Below the pieces are notes generated by a model. It had not been told where the DNA came from, searched no databases, and saw only the letters and a program-made list of their open reading frames with translations. 34,982 nt of DNA from JBDRMN01 sp043812055. Lineage in GTDB: Bacteria; Patescibacteriota; Gracilibacteria; JAHISY01. The stretch spans positions 1-34,982 of the forward strand of contig JBDRMN010000011.1 in NCBI GenBank assembly GCA_043812055.1, in the 5' to 3' direction. Position numbers and translations under genes: made by a program. This document shows, piece after piece, positions 6,760 to 13,965 of the stretch (position 1 is its first letter; each line of letters begins with the position of its first letter).

Positions 6760-7134
6760 ATGACGAAAGAGGCAACAAAAGACGATTCCAAAAAGGCGAG
6801 CAAGGAAACCAAGAAATCACTTGCTGATAAGCCGAGTATTCGTATCATCGTACGGGCTTTTGACCATCGCATCGTGGATGAAGCGACGAAGACGATTATT
6901 GATACGGCGGAACGTTCTGGAGCGATTATTTCCGGACCGATTCCACTGCCGACAAAAAAAGATAAGTTCACCGTGAATCGGGCGACATTCAAGCACAAAA
7001 CGGCGAAAGAGCAGTTCGAGATGCGCACGCACAAGCGCTTGATCGATATCAAGGAAAGTACGCCCAATACGGTCAGTTCGCTGCAGTCACTGACTTTACC
7101 AAGTGGGGTGGATGTGGAGATAAAGATGGCGTAG
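6760..7134 (+). CDS. rpsJ: Small ribosomal subunit protein S10
   Basis: S10 is a head protein of the 30S subunit and the first gene of the S10 cluster. Residues 27-124 (SIRIIVRAFDHRIVDEA through VEIKMA) cover the whole S10 domain with the GPIPLPTKKDKFTVNR loop. About 25 extra residues at the N-terminus are Lys/Ser/Asp-rich (TKEATKDDSKKASKETKK), an extension not present in ordinary S10. Its own promoter lies at 6710-6738. A second promoter pair follows it, so it may be partly uncoupled from the rest of the cluster. Confidence 0.97.
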   Translation: MTKEATKDDSKKASKETKKSLADKPSIRIIVRAFDHRIVDEATKTIIDTAERSGAIISGPIPLPTKKDKFTVNRATFKHKTAKEQFEMRTHKRLIDIKESTPNTVSSLQSLTLPSGVDVEIKMA

Positions 7135-7187
7135 GAGTTACCAGTTGCCGGTTTCCAGTTGCGAGACGCTTTTTTTATGAAGCAACC

Positions 7188-7216
7188 TTGTGAAGTTTTT
7201 TGGAATATGCCACAAT
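7188..7216 (+). promoter_or_regulatory. Promoter before the small ORF at 7239
   Basis: TTGTGA (7188-7193), 17 bases, CACAAT (7211-7216) with an extended TG two bases before it, preceded by the same TATGC seen in the lysY promoter. Start of transcription is expected near 7223. Confidence 0.45.
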
Positions 7217-7238
7217 TAACTACTTTAATTTTTTTGCA

Positions 7239-7388
7239 ATGCGTATAGAAACTATCGCAGAGTGGCTTGATTTAAAAGTTCGTGATCCGAATCCAAATTC
7301 AGACAGAGAAGGTCCGGACCAAGTTGCTAGTTTTGATATAGAAGAAGACCCCAGAGACGCTTTGAAGAGATTGATAAATAATCAGTAA
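7239..7388 (+). CDS. Short acidic protein between rpsJ and rplC
   Basis: A 49-residue frame starts at ATG 7239 (MRIETIAEWLDLKVRDPNP) and ends RDALKRLINNQ; it can be extended to 7200 with a less likely N-terminus. The middle is acidic (SDREGPDQVASFDIEEDPRD). It has its own promoter-like sequence and the rplC promoter follows its stop by a few bases. No family is recognised. Its place inside a ribosomal cluster that is normally contiguous makes it worth noting. Confidence 0.45.
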   Translation: MRIETIAEWLDLKVRDPNPNSDREGPDQVASFDIEEDPRDALKRLINNQ

Positions 7389-7395
7389 AAAACTT

Positions 7396-7424
7396 TTGCA
7401 TCTACAAAAAAGCTTCTGTATAAT
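7396..7424 (+). promoter_or_regulatory. Promoter of rplC and the main ribosomal cluster
   Basis: TTGCAT (7396-7401), 17 bases, consensus TATAAT (7419-7424) preceded by CTG. The downstream AATCCCCCGGCTT matches that of the rpsJ promoter. The leader to the rplC ATG is about 178 bases and holds a small GGCTTCG-type hairpin at 7430-7449 and a 30-bp double-hairpin repeat. Confidence 0.8.
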
Positions 7425-7550
7425 CCCCCGGCTTCGATTTTCGGAGCCTTAAAATTGTTAAAAGCACTGCAAAGGCACCTGTACGGTATTAAGTTCAATG
7501 CAGTCAAAAGTCGGTGGGAGTTTGTTGGCGGCTACTAACTACCAACTACT

Positions 7551-7580
7551 TGAGCCAGAGGCTCATCCGCCTGTGGCGGA
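7551..7580 (-). repeat. 30-bp double-hairpin repeat in the rplC leader
   Basis: The unit is TGAGCC-AGA-GGCTCA followed directly by TCCGCC-TGT-GGCGGA: two 6-bp stems with 3-base loops. It is the exact reverse complement of 30341-30370 and close to copies at 29339-29368 and 32460-32489. Here it lies in the 5' leader of rplC, about 28 bases before the start codon, where two hairpins could affect translation. Confidence 0.85.
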
Positions 7581-7608
7581 AACTACTAACTTATTTAACC
7601 TCTGCCAT

Positions 7609-8190
7609 ATGACTGGTATTCTCGGACGTAAGATCGGTATGACGCGAGTGATCGCGGATGATGGTGGTGTGATCCCCGTTTCGGTCGTCGAATGTAGCCC
7701 GAACGAAATCGTTCAGGTGAAGACGACGGAGAAGGATGGATATCCCGCGCTAATCCTCGGCTTCGCTGCGCTCAAAAAGCCGAAAAAGACAAAAAAGTTT
7801 TACCATTTGGCCGAATTCCAACTGGAGAATGAAGCTGGGCAAAAGAAGGGTGAGAAAGTGACGGTAGCAGCGTTTAAAGAGCTTAAGGATGTGAGGATTA
7901 CTGGTTGGAGTAAGGGCAAGGGTTTCGCCGGAGTAATCAAACGTTACAATTTCTCGAGGGGTCCCGAAACTCACGGTAGCCATCATCATCGTCAGCCGGG
8001 CTCCTCCGGAGGACCGATGGGCGGAACAGGACGTGTCAGTAAGGGTAAACGTTATCCGGGGAGGATGGGGACGAATCGGGTGACCAGGAAGACTACGCTC
8101 ATGTCGGTGGACACGGAGAAAAACTTGATCATCGTGAAAGGCCCGATTCCGGGCGCTGTCAACGGACTTATCAGAATAAGTACAACTTAA
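7609..8190 (+). CDS. rplC: Large ribosomal subunit protein L3
   Basis: L3 helps nucleate 50S assembly and reaches the peptidyl-transferase centre. The 193-residue protein starts MTGILGRKIGMTRVI, the usual L3 N-terminus. The frame is open 37 codons further upstream, but that part includes the 30-bp repeat and simple sequence, so ATG 7609 is the right start. The central GWSKGKGFAGVIKRYNF and the tip loop SRGPETHGSHHHRQPGSSG are conserved. No Shine-Dalgarno is present before the start (AACCTCTGCCAT). Confidence 0.96.
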   Translation: MTGILGRKIGMTRVIADDGGVIPVSVVECSPNEIVQVKTTEKDGYPALILGFAALKKPKKTKKFYHLAEFQLENEAGQKKGEKVTVAAFKELKDVRITGWSKGKGFAGVIKRYNFSRGPETHGSHHHRQPGSSGGPMGGTGRVSKGKRYPGRMGTNRVTRKTTLMSVDTEKNLIIVKGPIPGAVNGLIRISTT

Positions 8191-8206
8191 ATTTTCAATC
8201 ATCAAT

Positions 8207-8273
8207 CCGCCTTCGCCAAGGCTTCCATCCTTCGTTCGCCGCGGCGAACTACGGAGGACAAGACGGCGGACAG
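8207..8273. repeat. CCGCC/GGCGG palindromic repeat between rplC and rplD
   Basis: CCGCCTTCGCCAAGGC at the left end and ACGGCGGACAGG at the right end pair around an inner palindrome GTTCGCCGCGGCGAAC. It fills most of the 100-base gap between L3 and L4, a gap that is usually very short. Confidence 0.7.
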
Positions 8274-8290
8274 GTCTCAAATCTTCAATT

Positions 8291-9049
8291 ATGAAGGCTC
8301 CTCTCTATACACAGGACGGCAAGCGTAGCGGAGAAATCGAACTCCCTGCATCTCTGTTCGAAGCTCCGGTGAATAGCGCGCTCATGCATGCAGCACTCGT
8401 GCGTCAGCATGCCAATGCACGCGTGCCAGCGGCGCACACGTTGAAAAGAGGTGAGGTGAAGGGTTCGACGGCGAAGATGTACCGGCAGAAAGGTACGGGT
8501 CGCGCCCGTAAGGGTGACCGTCGAAATCCGATGCATCGGGGTGGTGGTGTGACCTGGGGTCCGCGCAACGATCGCAACTGGACTAGAGAAATGCCCAAAA
8601 AGCAGCGCCGGTTGGCTTTGGCGAGTTCCTTGAGTGCGAAGGCCAAAGATTCGAAAGTGCTGGCGTTGGATAAATTCGAACTCGAAGCTCCGAAAACGAA
8701 AGATTTTGAGAAATTGGTGCGAGCACTCCCCGAGCATCGTAGTCTACTCGTGGTTCACAAGCGCAACGAAACTATTGCCAAATCTTCCCGCAATTTGAAA
8801 TACGTGAAGCCCTTACTTGTGAATCTGCTCAACATCCATGATCTCACGAAGTACGATCAAATTTTGTTTGAAAAAGCGGCTCTTGAGGAGGCGGAGAAGA
8901 TTTTTAAGATTGAACCGTCGAAAAGGGCGAAAAAGGTTAGTAAGGTTGAGAAGGTTAGTAAAGTTGAGAAAGTTGAGAAGGTTAATAAGGTTGAGAAAAA
9001 ACCAGATGTGAAAGCCGTTCCCAATACAGAAGACGCGGGCGTCGTATAA
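8291..9049 (+). CDS. rplD: Large ribosomal subunit protein L4 with repeat tail
   Basis: L4 lines the exit tunnel. Residues 1-210 show the family pattern: PASLFEAPVNSALMHAALV, the tunnel loop GTGRARKGDRRNPMHRGGGVTWGP and the C-terminal LLNIHDLTKYDQILFEKAALE. The last 40 residues are an extra tail made of K-V-S/E repeats (KVSKVEKVSKVEKVEKVNK) encoded by near-perfect 9-base units at 8934-8996. The same AAGGTT units occur in the tails of L22 and L29 and in an intergenic region at 24852-24899, so the tail probably grew by repeat expansion. Confidence 0.95.
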   Translation: MKAPLYTQDGKRSGEIELPASLFEAPVNSALMHAALVRQHANARVPAAHTLKRGEVKGSTAKMYRQKGTGRARKGDRRNPMHRGGGVTWGPRNDRNWTREMPKKQRRLALASSLSAKAKDSKVLALDKFELEAPKTKDFEKLVRALPEHRSLLVVHKRNETIAKSSRNLKYVKPLLVNLLNIHDLTKYDQILFEKAALEEAEKIFKIEPSKRAKKVSKVEKVSKVEKVEKVNKVEKKPDVKAVPNTEDAGVV

Positions 9050-9059
9050 TCCTCCTACT

Positions 9060-9073
9060 CCCGCGTACGCGGG
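9060..9073. repeat. 14-bp palindrome CCCGCGTACGCGGG
   Basis: A perfect palindrome 11 bases after the rplD stop and ahead of a TATAAT box (9108-9113) that could serve the tRNA-Gly. No T-run follows, so termination is uncertain. Confidence 0.5.
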
Positions 9074-9134
9074 ATTCGGCGGACAAGCGGTCTACTTCCA
9101 CACTTAATATAATGGGTAAAACTAGCTTGAAATT

Positions 9135-9209
9135 GCGGGTATCGTATAGTGGCTAGTACGCCAGCCTTCCAAGCTGGAAGCACGGGTTCGATTCCCGTTA
9201 CCCGCTCCA
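9135..9209 (+). tRNA. tRNA-Gly(TCC) inside the S10 cluster
   Basis: Acceptor GCGGGTA pairs with TACCCGC; the anticodon stem CCAGC/GCTGG encloses CTTCCAA with anticodon TCC at 9168-9170; the T-arm is ACGGG-TTCGATT-CCCGT. CCA is encoded at 9207-9209. The gene separates rplD from rplW on the same strand, so it would be cut from the ribosomal-protein transcript or made from the TATAAT box at 9108-9113. Confidence 0.95.
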
Positions 9210-9254
9210 GCCGGCGGCCTGTCCGCCGAAATCCTGCGAAGCAGGATGTAGGCT

Positions 9255-9280
9255 GGATTCGATTCCGCTCGCCCGCTCCA
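9255..9280 (+). pseudogene. Duplicated 3' end of tRNA-Gly
   Basis: The 26 bases from GGATTCGATTCCG to CCCGCTCCA resemble the T-arm, acceptor and CCA of the tRNA-Gly at 9184-9209 with several changes. No 5' half precedes it; the space holds a GGCCTGTCCGCC palindrome. It looks like a remnant of a tandem tRNA copy or an integration scar. Confidence 0.55.
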
Positions 9281-9348
9281 CGTCACTCGCGAGCGACGTG
9301 GCAAGCCAGCAATCCAAAAACCTAACAACCCAAGAACCCAAGAACCCA

Positions 9349-9645
9349 ATGACCCGTCTCCACCAAATTCTCGTCAAGCCAGTCGAAACTGAGAAGTCCA
9401 ATGCCGGGCAAAAGGCGGGCAAGTACGCTTTCCGGGTGCGGCAGGATGCGACGAAGGGTGAAATCAAGCGGGCGGTGGAGAAATATTACGGAGTGAAAGT
9501 GAAATCGGTCCGCACGATGACCAATCAGCCCAAGACTCGCAGCGTCGGCCGGGGTCGCGTGATCACGAAGAGATCCAGCTTCAAAAAAGCCGTGGTCACA
9601 ACGGTCGGGGCGAAGCCGATAGAAGTAAGCAGGGTTAAGGTTTAA
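9349..9645 (+). CDS. rplW: Large ribosomal subunit protein L23
   Basis: L23 sits at the tunnel exit and docks trigger factor and SRP. The 98-residue protein runs from MTRLHQILVKPVETEKS to VEVSRVKV-like sequence, with the conserved YAFRVRQDATKGEIKRAVEKYYGVKVKSV. The open frame begins at 9298, but the first 17 residues come from a CCAAGAACC simple repeat, so I chose ATG 9349. It lies 17 bases before rplB. Confidence 0.95.
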   Translation: MTRLHQILVKPVETEKSNAGQKAGKYAFRVRQDATKGEIKRAVEKYYGVKVKSVRTMTNQPKTRSVGRGRVITKRSSFKKAVVTTVGAKPIEVSRVKV

Positions 9646-9661
9646 TTCTACTAACTAACAA

Positions 9662-10519
9662 GTGCCAGTCAAAATCTACAAGCCGAATAACGCCGGGCGC
9701 CGCGGAATGAGCGTGGTGGATCGCAGCGCGCTGGCGAAAAAACCAGCCGTAAAACGCTTGATCGCCAAGCTGACGAAACAGGCTGGCCGCAATAATACGG
9801 GTCGGATCACTTGTCGGCACAAAGGTGGTGGTGAAAAGAGGCGTTATCGCGTGATTGACTTCGACCAAACTGCGAAGCTCGGAGTCCTCGGGACTGTCGC
9901 AGCCCTCGAGTACGATCCGAACCGCACAACCTGGATTGCTCTCGTCGTCTATGCCGATGGAGACAAACGTTACCATCTCGCCGCCCATGGTTTGAAGGTC
10001 GGTGACAAGGTGCTCACGGCTGAAAAGACGAAGATTCGTCAGGGTAACCGCTGTCAGATCAAGAACGTTCCAGCCGCTTTCGATGTTTTCAACGTTGAGC
10101 TGAAGCCCGGCCGGGGTGGGCAAATCGCCCGCTCAGCTGGTGCGTCGGCCAAGGTCGTGAGCACCGAAGGTAAGCTAGCTCAAATCCAACTCCCCTCCTC
10201 CGAAATTCGTTTGATTCCCAGAGAGTGCTACGTCTCAGTCGGACAGGCGGCCAATATCGATCATTCCAATCAGAGAATCGGTAAAGCCGGTCGATCTCGT
10301 CATATGGGTAAGCGGCCAACAGTCCGCGGTAAGGTGATGAACCCAGTGGATCATCCGCATGGTGGTGGTGAGGGTCGCTGTCCGATCGGCATGAAGGCGC
10401 CGAAAACTCCGTGGGGTGCTTTGGCTCTCGGGGTGAAGACTCGTAACAAAAAGAAATATTCCAATAGGTTAATTCTCAAGCGCCGCAAACCGGGTCGCTT
10501 CTCTCGTCGCACTAAGTAA
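9662..10519 (+). CDS. rplB: Large ribosomal subunit protein L2
   Basis: L2 is a core 23S rRNA-binding protein needed for subunit association and peptidyl transfer. The 285 residues have normal length and both domains: RNNTGRITCRHKGGGEKRRYRVIDF near 40-64 and the C-terminal VMNPVDHPHGGGEGRCPIG with the essential His. The start is GTG; no ATG lies near. Spacing to rpsS is seven bases. Confidence 0.97.
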   Translation: MPVKIYKPNNAGRRGMSVVDRSALAKKPAVKRLIAKLTKQAGRNNTGRITCRHKGGGEKRRYRVIDFDQTAKLGVLGTVAALEYDPNRTTWIALVVYADGDKRYHLAAHGLKVGDKVLTAEKTKIRQGNRCQIKNVPAAFDVFNVELKPGRGGQIARSAGASAKVVSTEGKLAQIQLPSSEIRLIPRECYVSVGQAANIDHSNQRIGKAGRSRHMGKRPTVRGKVMNPVDHPHGGGEGRCPIGMKAPKTPWGALALGVKTRNKKKYSNRLILKRRKPGRFSRRTK

Positions 10520-10526
10520 TTTTCAA

Positions 10527-10823
10527 ATGACTAGATCAGCCAAAAAAGGACCGTACATCGATCTCAAGCTTCTGAAGAAGATTCAGAATCTGCCGGCCGA
10601 TGCAAAGAAAAAACCAGTCAAAACCTGGAGTCGTGATTGCACAATTCCGCCGGAATTTGTCGGTTTCACCTTTGCAGTTCACAACGGTAAACAACATTTA
10701 CCGGTTTTCATTACAGAGCAAATGGTTGGTTATCGCTTGGGTGAATTCGCTCCTACGCGGATCTGGCGCAAGCATGGTGGTAAGAAAGCCAAAGAAGCCG
10801 CTGCCGCCGCAGCCGCTGCTTAA
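10527..10823 (+). CDS. rpsS: Small ribosomal subunit protein S19
   Basis: S19 is a 30S head protein contacting S13 and the A site. The 98 residues cover MTRSAKKGPYIDLKLLKKI, KTWSRDCTIPPEFVGFTFAVHNGKQ and LGEFAPTR, all typical. The end is a short Ala run (EAAAAAAAA), a minor low-complexity extension. It is followed after six bases by rplV. Confidence 0.97.
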   Translation: MTRSAKKGPYIDLKLLKKIQNLPADAKKKPVKTWSRDCTIPPEFVGFTFAVHNGKQHLPVFITEQMVGYRLGEFAPTRIWRKHGGKKAKEAAAAAAAA

Positions 10824-10829
10824 TAATTT

Positions 10830-11447
10830 ATGAAAGCATTTCTCCGTCAGACTCGAATTTCTCCCAAAAAAGTTGCTGTCGTGGCCGCGTTGGTACGCGG
10901 TAAACCGGTGAATGAGGCGTTAACCATGTTGAAATTCACCCCAAAACATAGTGCTCCGGTGCTGGCCAAATTGATTCAATCAGCAGTGGCGAATGCGGAG
11001 AATAATTTCAAACAGGATCCTGAGAAACTGATCATTTCCAAATTGCTCGTGAATGAGGGTATGACTCTGAAACGTGGTCGCCCGATCTCGCGAGGCCGCT
11101 GGCACCCGATCAAGAGACGTACCTCCAGGGTGCTGGTAGAGCTTTCCCCGGCGGTCGTGGAGAAGGCTACTAAGGAAAAGGTTAGTAAGGTTTCTAAGGT
11201 TGATAAGGTTAATAAGGAGGCAAGAACCGAAGAAAAACCAAAAAAAGAAGTTAAAGCAGAGAGTGAAAAAGTTATTGAGAAGAAAAAAGAACCTGTCACG
11301 AAGGTTGCTCCGACATCAGGACCGAAGGTCGATAAAGCCGAGCCCGGGGTTGAGAAAAAAACTGATAAGGCTGAGCCGGCAGGTGAGGCAAAAACCGAAG
11401 CAGCTGAAGTTGGATTTAAAAAAACTTCAATTAAAAAAGATTCTTAA
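10830..11447 (+). CDS. rplV: Large ribosomal subunit protein L22 with long charged tail
   Basis: L22 lines the exit tunnel. Residues 1-110 are a complete L22 (RQTRISPKKVAVVAALVRGKPV, the tunnel loop LKRGRPISRGRWHPIKRRTSRVLV). A further 95 residues form a Lys/Glu/Ala/Pro tail with K-V-S/D repeats near 118-130 and KAEP repeats later. The tail roughly doubles the length of the protein and should be disordered. Its coding sequence contains the AAGGTT repeat at 11172-11217. Confidence 0.95.
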   Translation: MKAFLRQTRISPKKVAVVAALVRGKPVNEALTMLKFTPKHSAPVLAKLIQSAVANAENNFKQDPEKLIISKLLVNEGMTLKRGRPISRGRWHPIKRRTSRVLVELSPAVVEKATKEKVSKVSKVDKVNKEARTEEKPKKEVKAESEKVIEKKKEPVTKVAPTSGPKVDKAEPGVEKKTDKAEPAGEAKTEAAEVGFKKTSIKKDS

Positions 11448-11456
11448 TTTCTTTCC

Positions 11457-12212
11457 ATGGGTCAAAAAGTCCATCCCAAATCGTTCCGAATCGGTACTAT
11501 CAAAACCTGGAGTAGTCGCTGGTTCTCCAAAAAAGATTACGCCAATCTGTTGCACCGCGATATCACACTGCGTCGGGCGATCAAAGAACGCCTGAAAGAA
11601 AGTGGTATTGGTGAGATTGGGATTGAGCGTAGCTCGGGGAATGTGAAGGTAAGTGTTTACACGAGCAAACCGGGAATGGTGATCGGACGCCAGGGAGCGG
11701 CCCTGGAGGAATTGAAATCGGACATCGAGCAGCAATTTGGGGACAAGATCGAAATCAATATCGTCGAAGTCCAGAAGCCCGATACCAATGCTCAACTGAT
11801 CGCCGAAGCGGTGGCGAATCAGATTGAGCGTCGTTTCCCCTTCCGCCGGGCAGCCAAGCAAGCTGTGGGTCGCGGAATGGAAAACGGCCTGAAGGGAATC
11901 AAGATTCGCGTGGCCGGACGTCTGAACGGAGCAGATATTTCCCGGGAAGAAACTTTCAAAGATGGCAACATCCCGCTGCACACGATTCGGGCTGATATCG
12001 ATATCGGCCTAGTCGCCGCTCATACTACTTACGGGAAGATCGGGATCAAAGTCTGGACCTACAAAGGTGAAGTTTTCGCCCGAGATTCAGATGGTGCTCG
12101 CCGGGAAGAGGACAGAGAATGGCTGGCCGAATCCCGTAAAGGCGAGGGAGCAGTCCATAAAGAAGAGAAGGGCCGTCTCGAACAAGAGTTCGAAGAACAG
12201 ACTAAAAAATAA
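11457..12212 (+). CDS. rpsC: Small ribosomal subunit protein S3
   Basis: S3 is at the mRNA entry channel of the 30S subunit. The 251 residues include MGQKVHPKSFRIG, the KH domain motif VIGRQGAALEELK near 79-91 and the C-terminal domain RGMENGLKGIKIRVAGRLNGADI with GKIGIKVW. About 30 charged residues follow the normal end. ATG 11457 lies nine bases after the rplV stop. Confidence 0.97.
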   Translation: MGQKVHPKSFRIGTIKTWSSRWFSKKDYANLLHRDITLRRAIKERLKESGIGEIGIERSSGNVKVSVYTSKPGMVIGRQGAALEELKSDIEQQFGDKIEINIVEVQKPDTNAQLIAEAVANQIERRFPFRRAAKQAVGRGMENGLKGIKIRVAGRLNGADISREETFKDGNIPLHTIRADIDIGLVAAHTTYGKIGIKVWTYKGEVFARDSDGARREEDREWLAESRKGEGAVHKEEKGRLEQEFEEQTKK

Positions 12213-12217
12213 TTCAA

Positions 12218-12637
12218 ATGCTTTTTCCCAAGAAAACTAAATATCGAAAATGGCAACGCAACCGCGGAAGTTTGAAGGGCGTGGCAACGCGCGGCAGTCG
12301 GGTGGCTTTCGGGGCTTACGGCCTGAAGCTGACGCAAAAAGCTGAGCTCACTTCGCGGCAGATCGAAGCCGCGCGCCGTTCCATCACCCGCTATCTCCGC
12401 CGCGGCGGAAAACTCTGGATTCGCGTCTTCCCTCACAAACCCGTTACCCGCAAGGCTGCGGAGGTTCCGATGGGATCGGGAAAAGGTTCAGTCGAGTTTT
12501 ACGTCGCTTCACTCAAACCAGGCACAGTTGTCTTCGAGCTCGAGGGCGTGGAGGCGGACCAGGCTCGGGAGGCCTTTATCCGGGCGAGCCACAAGCTTCC
12601 CGCCAGGACAAAGTTCGTAACCAAAGAACACGAATAA
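12218..12637 (+). CDS. rplP: Large ribosomal subunit protein L16
   Basis: L16 supports tRNA placement at the A and P sites. The 139 residues have the normal length and landmarks: MLFPKKTKYRKWQRNR, TSRQIEAARRSITRYLRRGGKLWIRVFPHKPVT and PMGSGKGSVEFYVA. The stop is followed immediately by the rpmC start (12639), indicating coupled translation. Confidence 0.97.
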   Translation: MLFPKKTKYRKWQRNRGSLKGVATRGSRVAFGAYGLKLTQKAELTSRQIEAARRSITRYLRRGGKLWIRVFPHKPVTRKAAEVPMGSGKGSVEFYVASLKPGTVVFELEGVEADQAREAFIRASHKLPARTKFVTKEHE

Positions 12638-12638
12638 A

Positions 12639-13088
12639 ATGCTGAACTATCCTGAAATCGCGCAGCTTTCGGATCGGGATCTTGACTTCGAACTCACGAG
12701 CTCACGCAATTCCCTTTTCCGTCAGCAGATGGGAGTCCGCACTGGTCACCTGAAGGACTCGCACCTGATTCGGCAATTGAAACGCTATGTAGCGCAATTG
12801 CTGACAGAATCGAAACGACGCCAGGTGTCCGGAGAGAAGGTTGAGAGAACTTCAGCGGAGGTGGTCAAGAAGGCTAAAGAGGCTCATTCCGTGCTTGAAA
12901 AGGCACAGGAAAAGAAGGTTACTAAGGAGGCTAAGGTTAGTAATGTTAGTAAGGGAAAAAGTGCTGAAGAGACGGAGGAGAAAGTTAAAGAAAGAAGCAC
13001 TAAAGAGGTGAAGGTTAAAAAAGTAGAGAAAAAAGGTTGGTTCGGTCGTAAGAAAAAGACGGAAAAATTCTATGAAAAGAATTCTTAA
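12639..13088 (+). CDS. rpmC: Large ribosomal subunit protein L29 with charged tail
   Basis: L29 is a small helical protein near the tunnel exit. Residues 1-68 (SDRDLDFELTSSRNSLFRQQMGVRTGHLKDSHLIRQLKRYVAQLLTE) are a full L29 hairpin. The remaining 80 residues are Lys/Glu/Val/Ser-rich and end WFGRKKKTEKFYEKNS, so the protein is about twice the usual length. The tail contains AAGGTTAGTAA-type repeats at 12911-12955. Confidence 0.93.
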   Translation: MLNYPEIAQLSDRDLDFELTSSRNSLFRQQMGVRTGHLKDSHLIRQLKRYVAQLLTESKRRQVSGEKVERTSAEVVKKAKEAHSVLEKAQEKKVTKEAKVSNVSKGKSAEETEEKVKERSTKEVKVKKVEKKGWFGRKKKTEKFYEKNS

Positions 13089-13102
13089 TTTAAATTCTAA
13101 AA

Positions 13103-13567
13103 ATGCAGACTAAACAAGGTATCGTGATCTCTGATTCTACCGACAAGACCGTGGTTGTGCGGGTGGATCGGGCGGTGCGTCATCCGCTTTATAAGAAAAA
13201 CTACCGCATAAGCAAAAAGTTTCACGCGCACGATGCAGAAAACAAAGCCAAAGTTGGAGATGTGGTCGAGATCACTGAAAGCAAGCCACTTTCGAAGTTG
13301 AAGCGCTGGAATGTCGCCAAGATTATTGCCAAAGATGCCAAAGTGATTGATCAGCCTGCTGCTGTCGAGAGTGAGCAGGAAAAGGAACTGCGGGAAGTAT
13401 CTGGCAGAGAGAAGGAAGTTCCAAAACAGTCACCAGTTGCCAGTTCCCAGTTACCAGATCAGGGAACAGGTTCCAGGGACCAAGAAGCAGGAGAGAAGAA
13501 GAAAACTGAAAATAAAGTTGAGGAAACTGAAAAAGCGGAAAAACTGGAAAAGGGACCTAAATCTTAA
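13103..13567 (+). CDS. rpsQ: Small ribosomal subunit protein S17 with charged tail
   Basis: S17 binds 16S rRNA early in 30S assembly. Residues 1-85 (KQGIVISDSTDKTVVVRVDRAVRHPLYKKNYRISKKFHAHD, GDVVEITESKPLSKLKRW) are the complete OB-fold. The 70-residue tail is acidic-basic low complexity. Part of it (SPVASSQLPDQGTGSRDQ) is encoded by the CCAGTTNCCAGTT repeat at 13432-13456 that is also intergenic at 7137-7162. Confidence 0.94.
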   Translation: MQTKQGIVISDSTDKTVVVRVDRAVRHPLYKKNYRISKKFHAHDAENKAKVGDVVEITESKPLSKLKRWNVAKIIAKDAKVIDQPAAVESEQEKELREVSGREKEVPKQSPVASSQLPDQGTGSRDQEAGEKKKTENKVEETEKAEKLEKGPKS

Positions 13568-13593
13568 ATCTAAAATATTCAATCATAAATTAG

Positions 13594-13962
13594 ATGATTC
13601 AATCTGGGACACTTCTCGCTGTTGCTGACAATACCGGAGCGAAGCTCGTGAAATGCTTCAAAGTTCTCGGTGGTTCAAAGCGACGTACGGCTGGTATCGG
13701 TGATATCATCGTCGTGTCGGTGAAGGAAGCAACTCCTAAGGCAATTGCCAAGAAAAAAAGCATTCAGCGTGCTGTGATCGTGCGAAGCAAAGATGACATT
13801 CACCGCCGGGACGGCAGCTCACTTCGCTTCGATGAAAACGCAGTCGTAATCCTCGACGAAAAAAAAGAACCCAAAGGCACGCGTGTGTTCGGGCCGATCG
13901 CCCGAGAACTGCGCGAACGGGGTTATCAGAAAATTATCTCTCAGGCTCCTGACGTGTTGTAA
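13594..13962 (+). CDS. rplN: Large ribosomal subunit protein L14
   Basis: L14 forms part of the intersubunit bridge. The 122 residues are of standard length with MIQSGTLLAVADNTGAK, GDIIVVSVKEA, KKSIQRAVIVRSK and GTRVFGPIARELRERGYQKIISQAPDVL. There is no extra tail, unlike its neighbours. rplX begins four bases after the stop. Confidence 0.97.
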   Translation: MIQSGTLLAVADNTGAKLVKCFKVLGGSKRRTAGIGDIIVVSVKEATPKAIAKKKSIQRAVIVRSKDDIHRRDGSSLRFDENAVVILDEKKEPKGTRVFGPIARELRERGYQKIISQAPDVL

Positions 13963-13965
13963 ATA

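Noticed and set aside
7498..7608. N-terminal extension of L3
   Set aside because: The extra 37 codons read through simple sequence and the 30-bp repeat; conserved L3 begins at MTGILGRKIG.
9135..9209. Glycine tRNA reading UGA (recoded genetic code)
   Set aside because: The anticodon is TCC, and UGA serves as stop in lysZ, pyrB, amrB and other genes.
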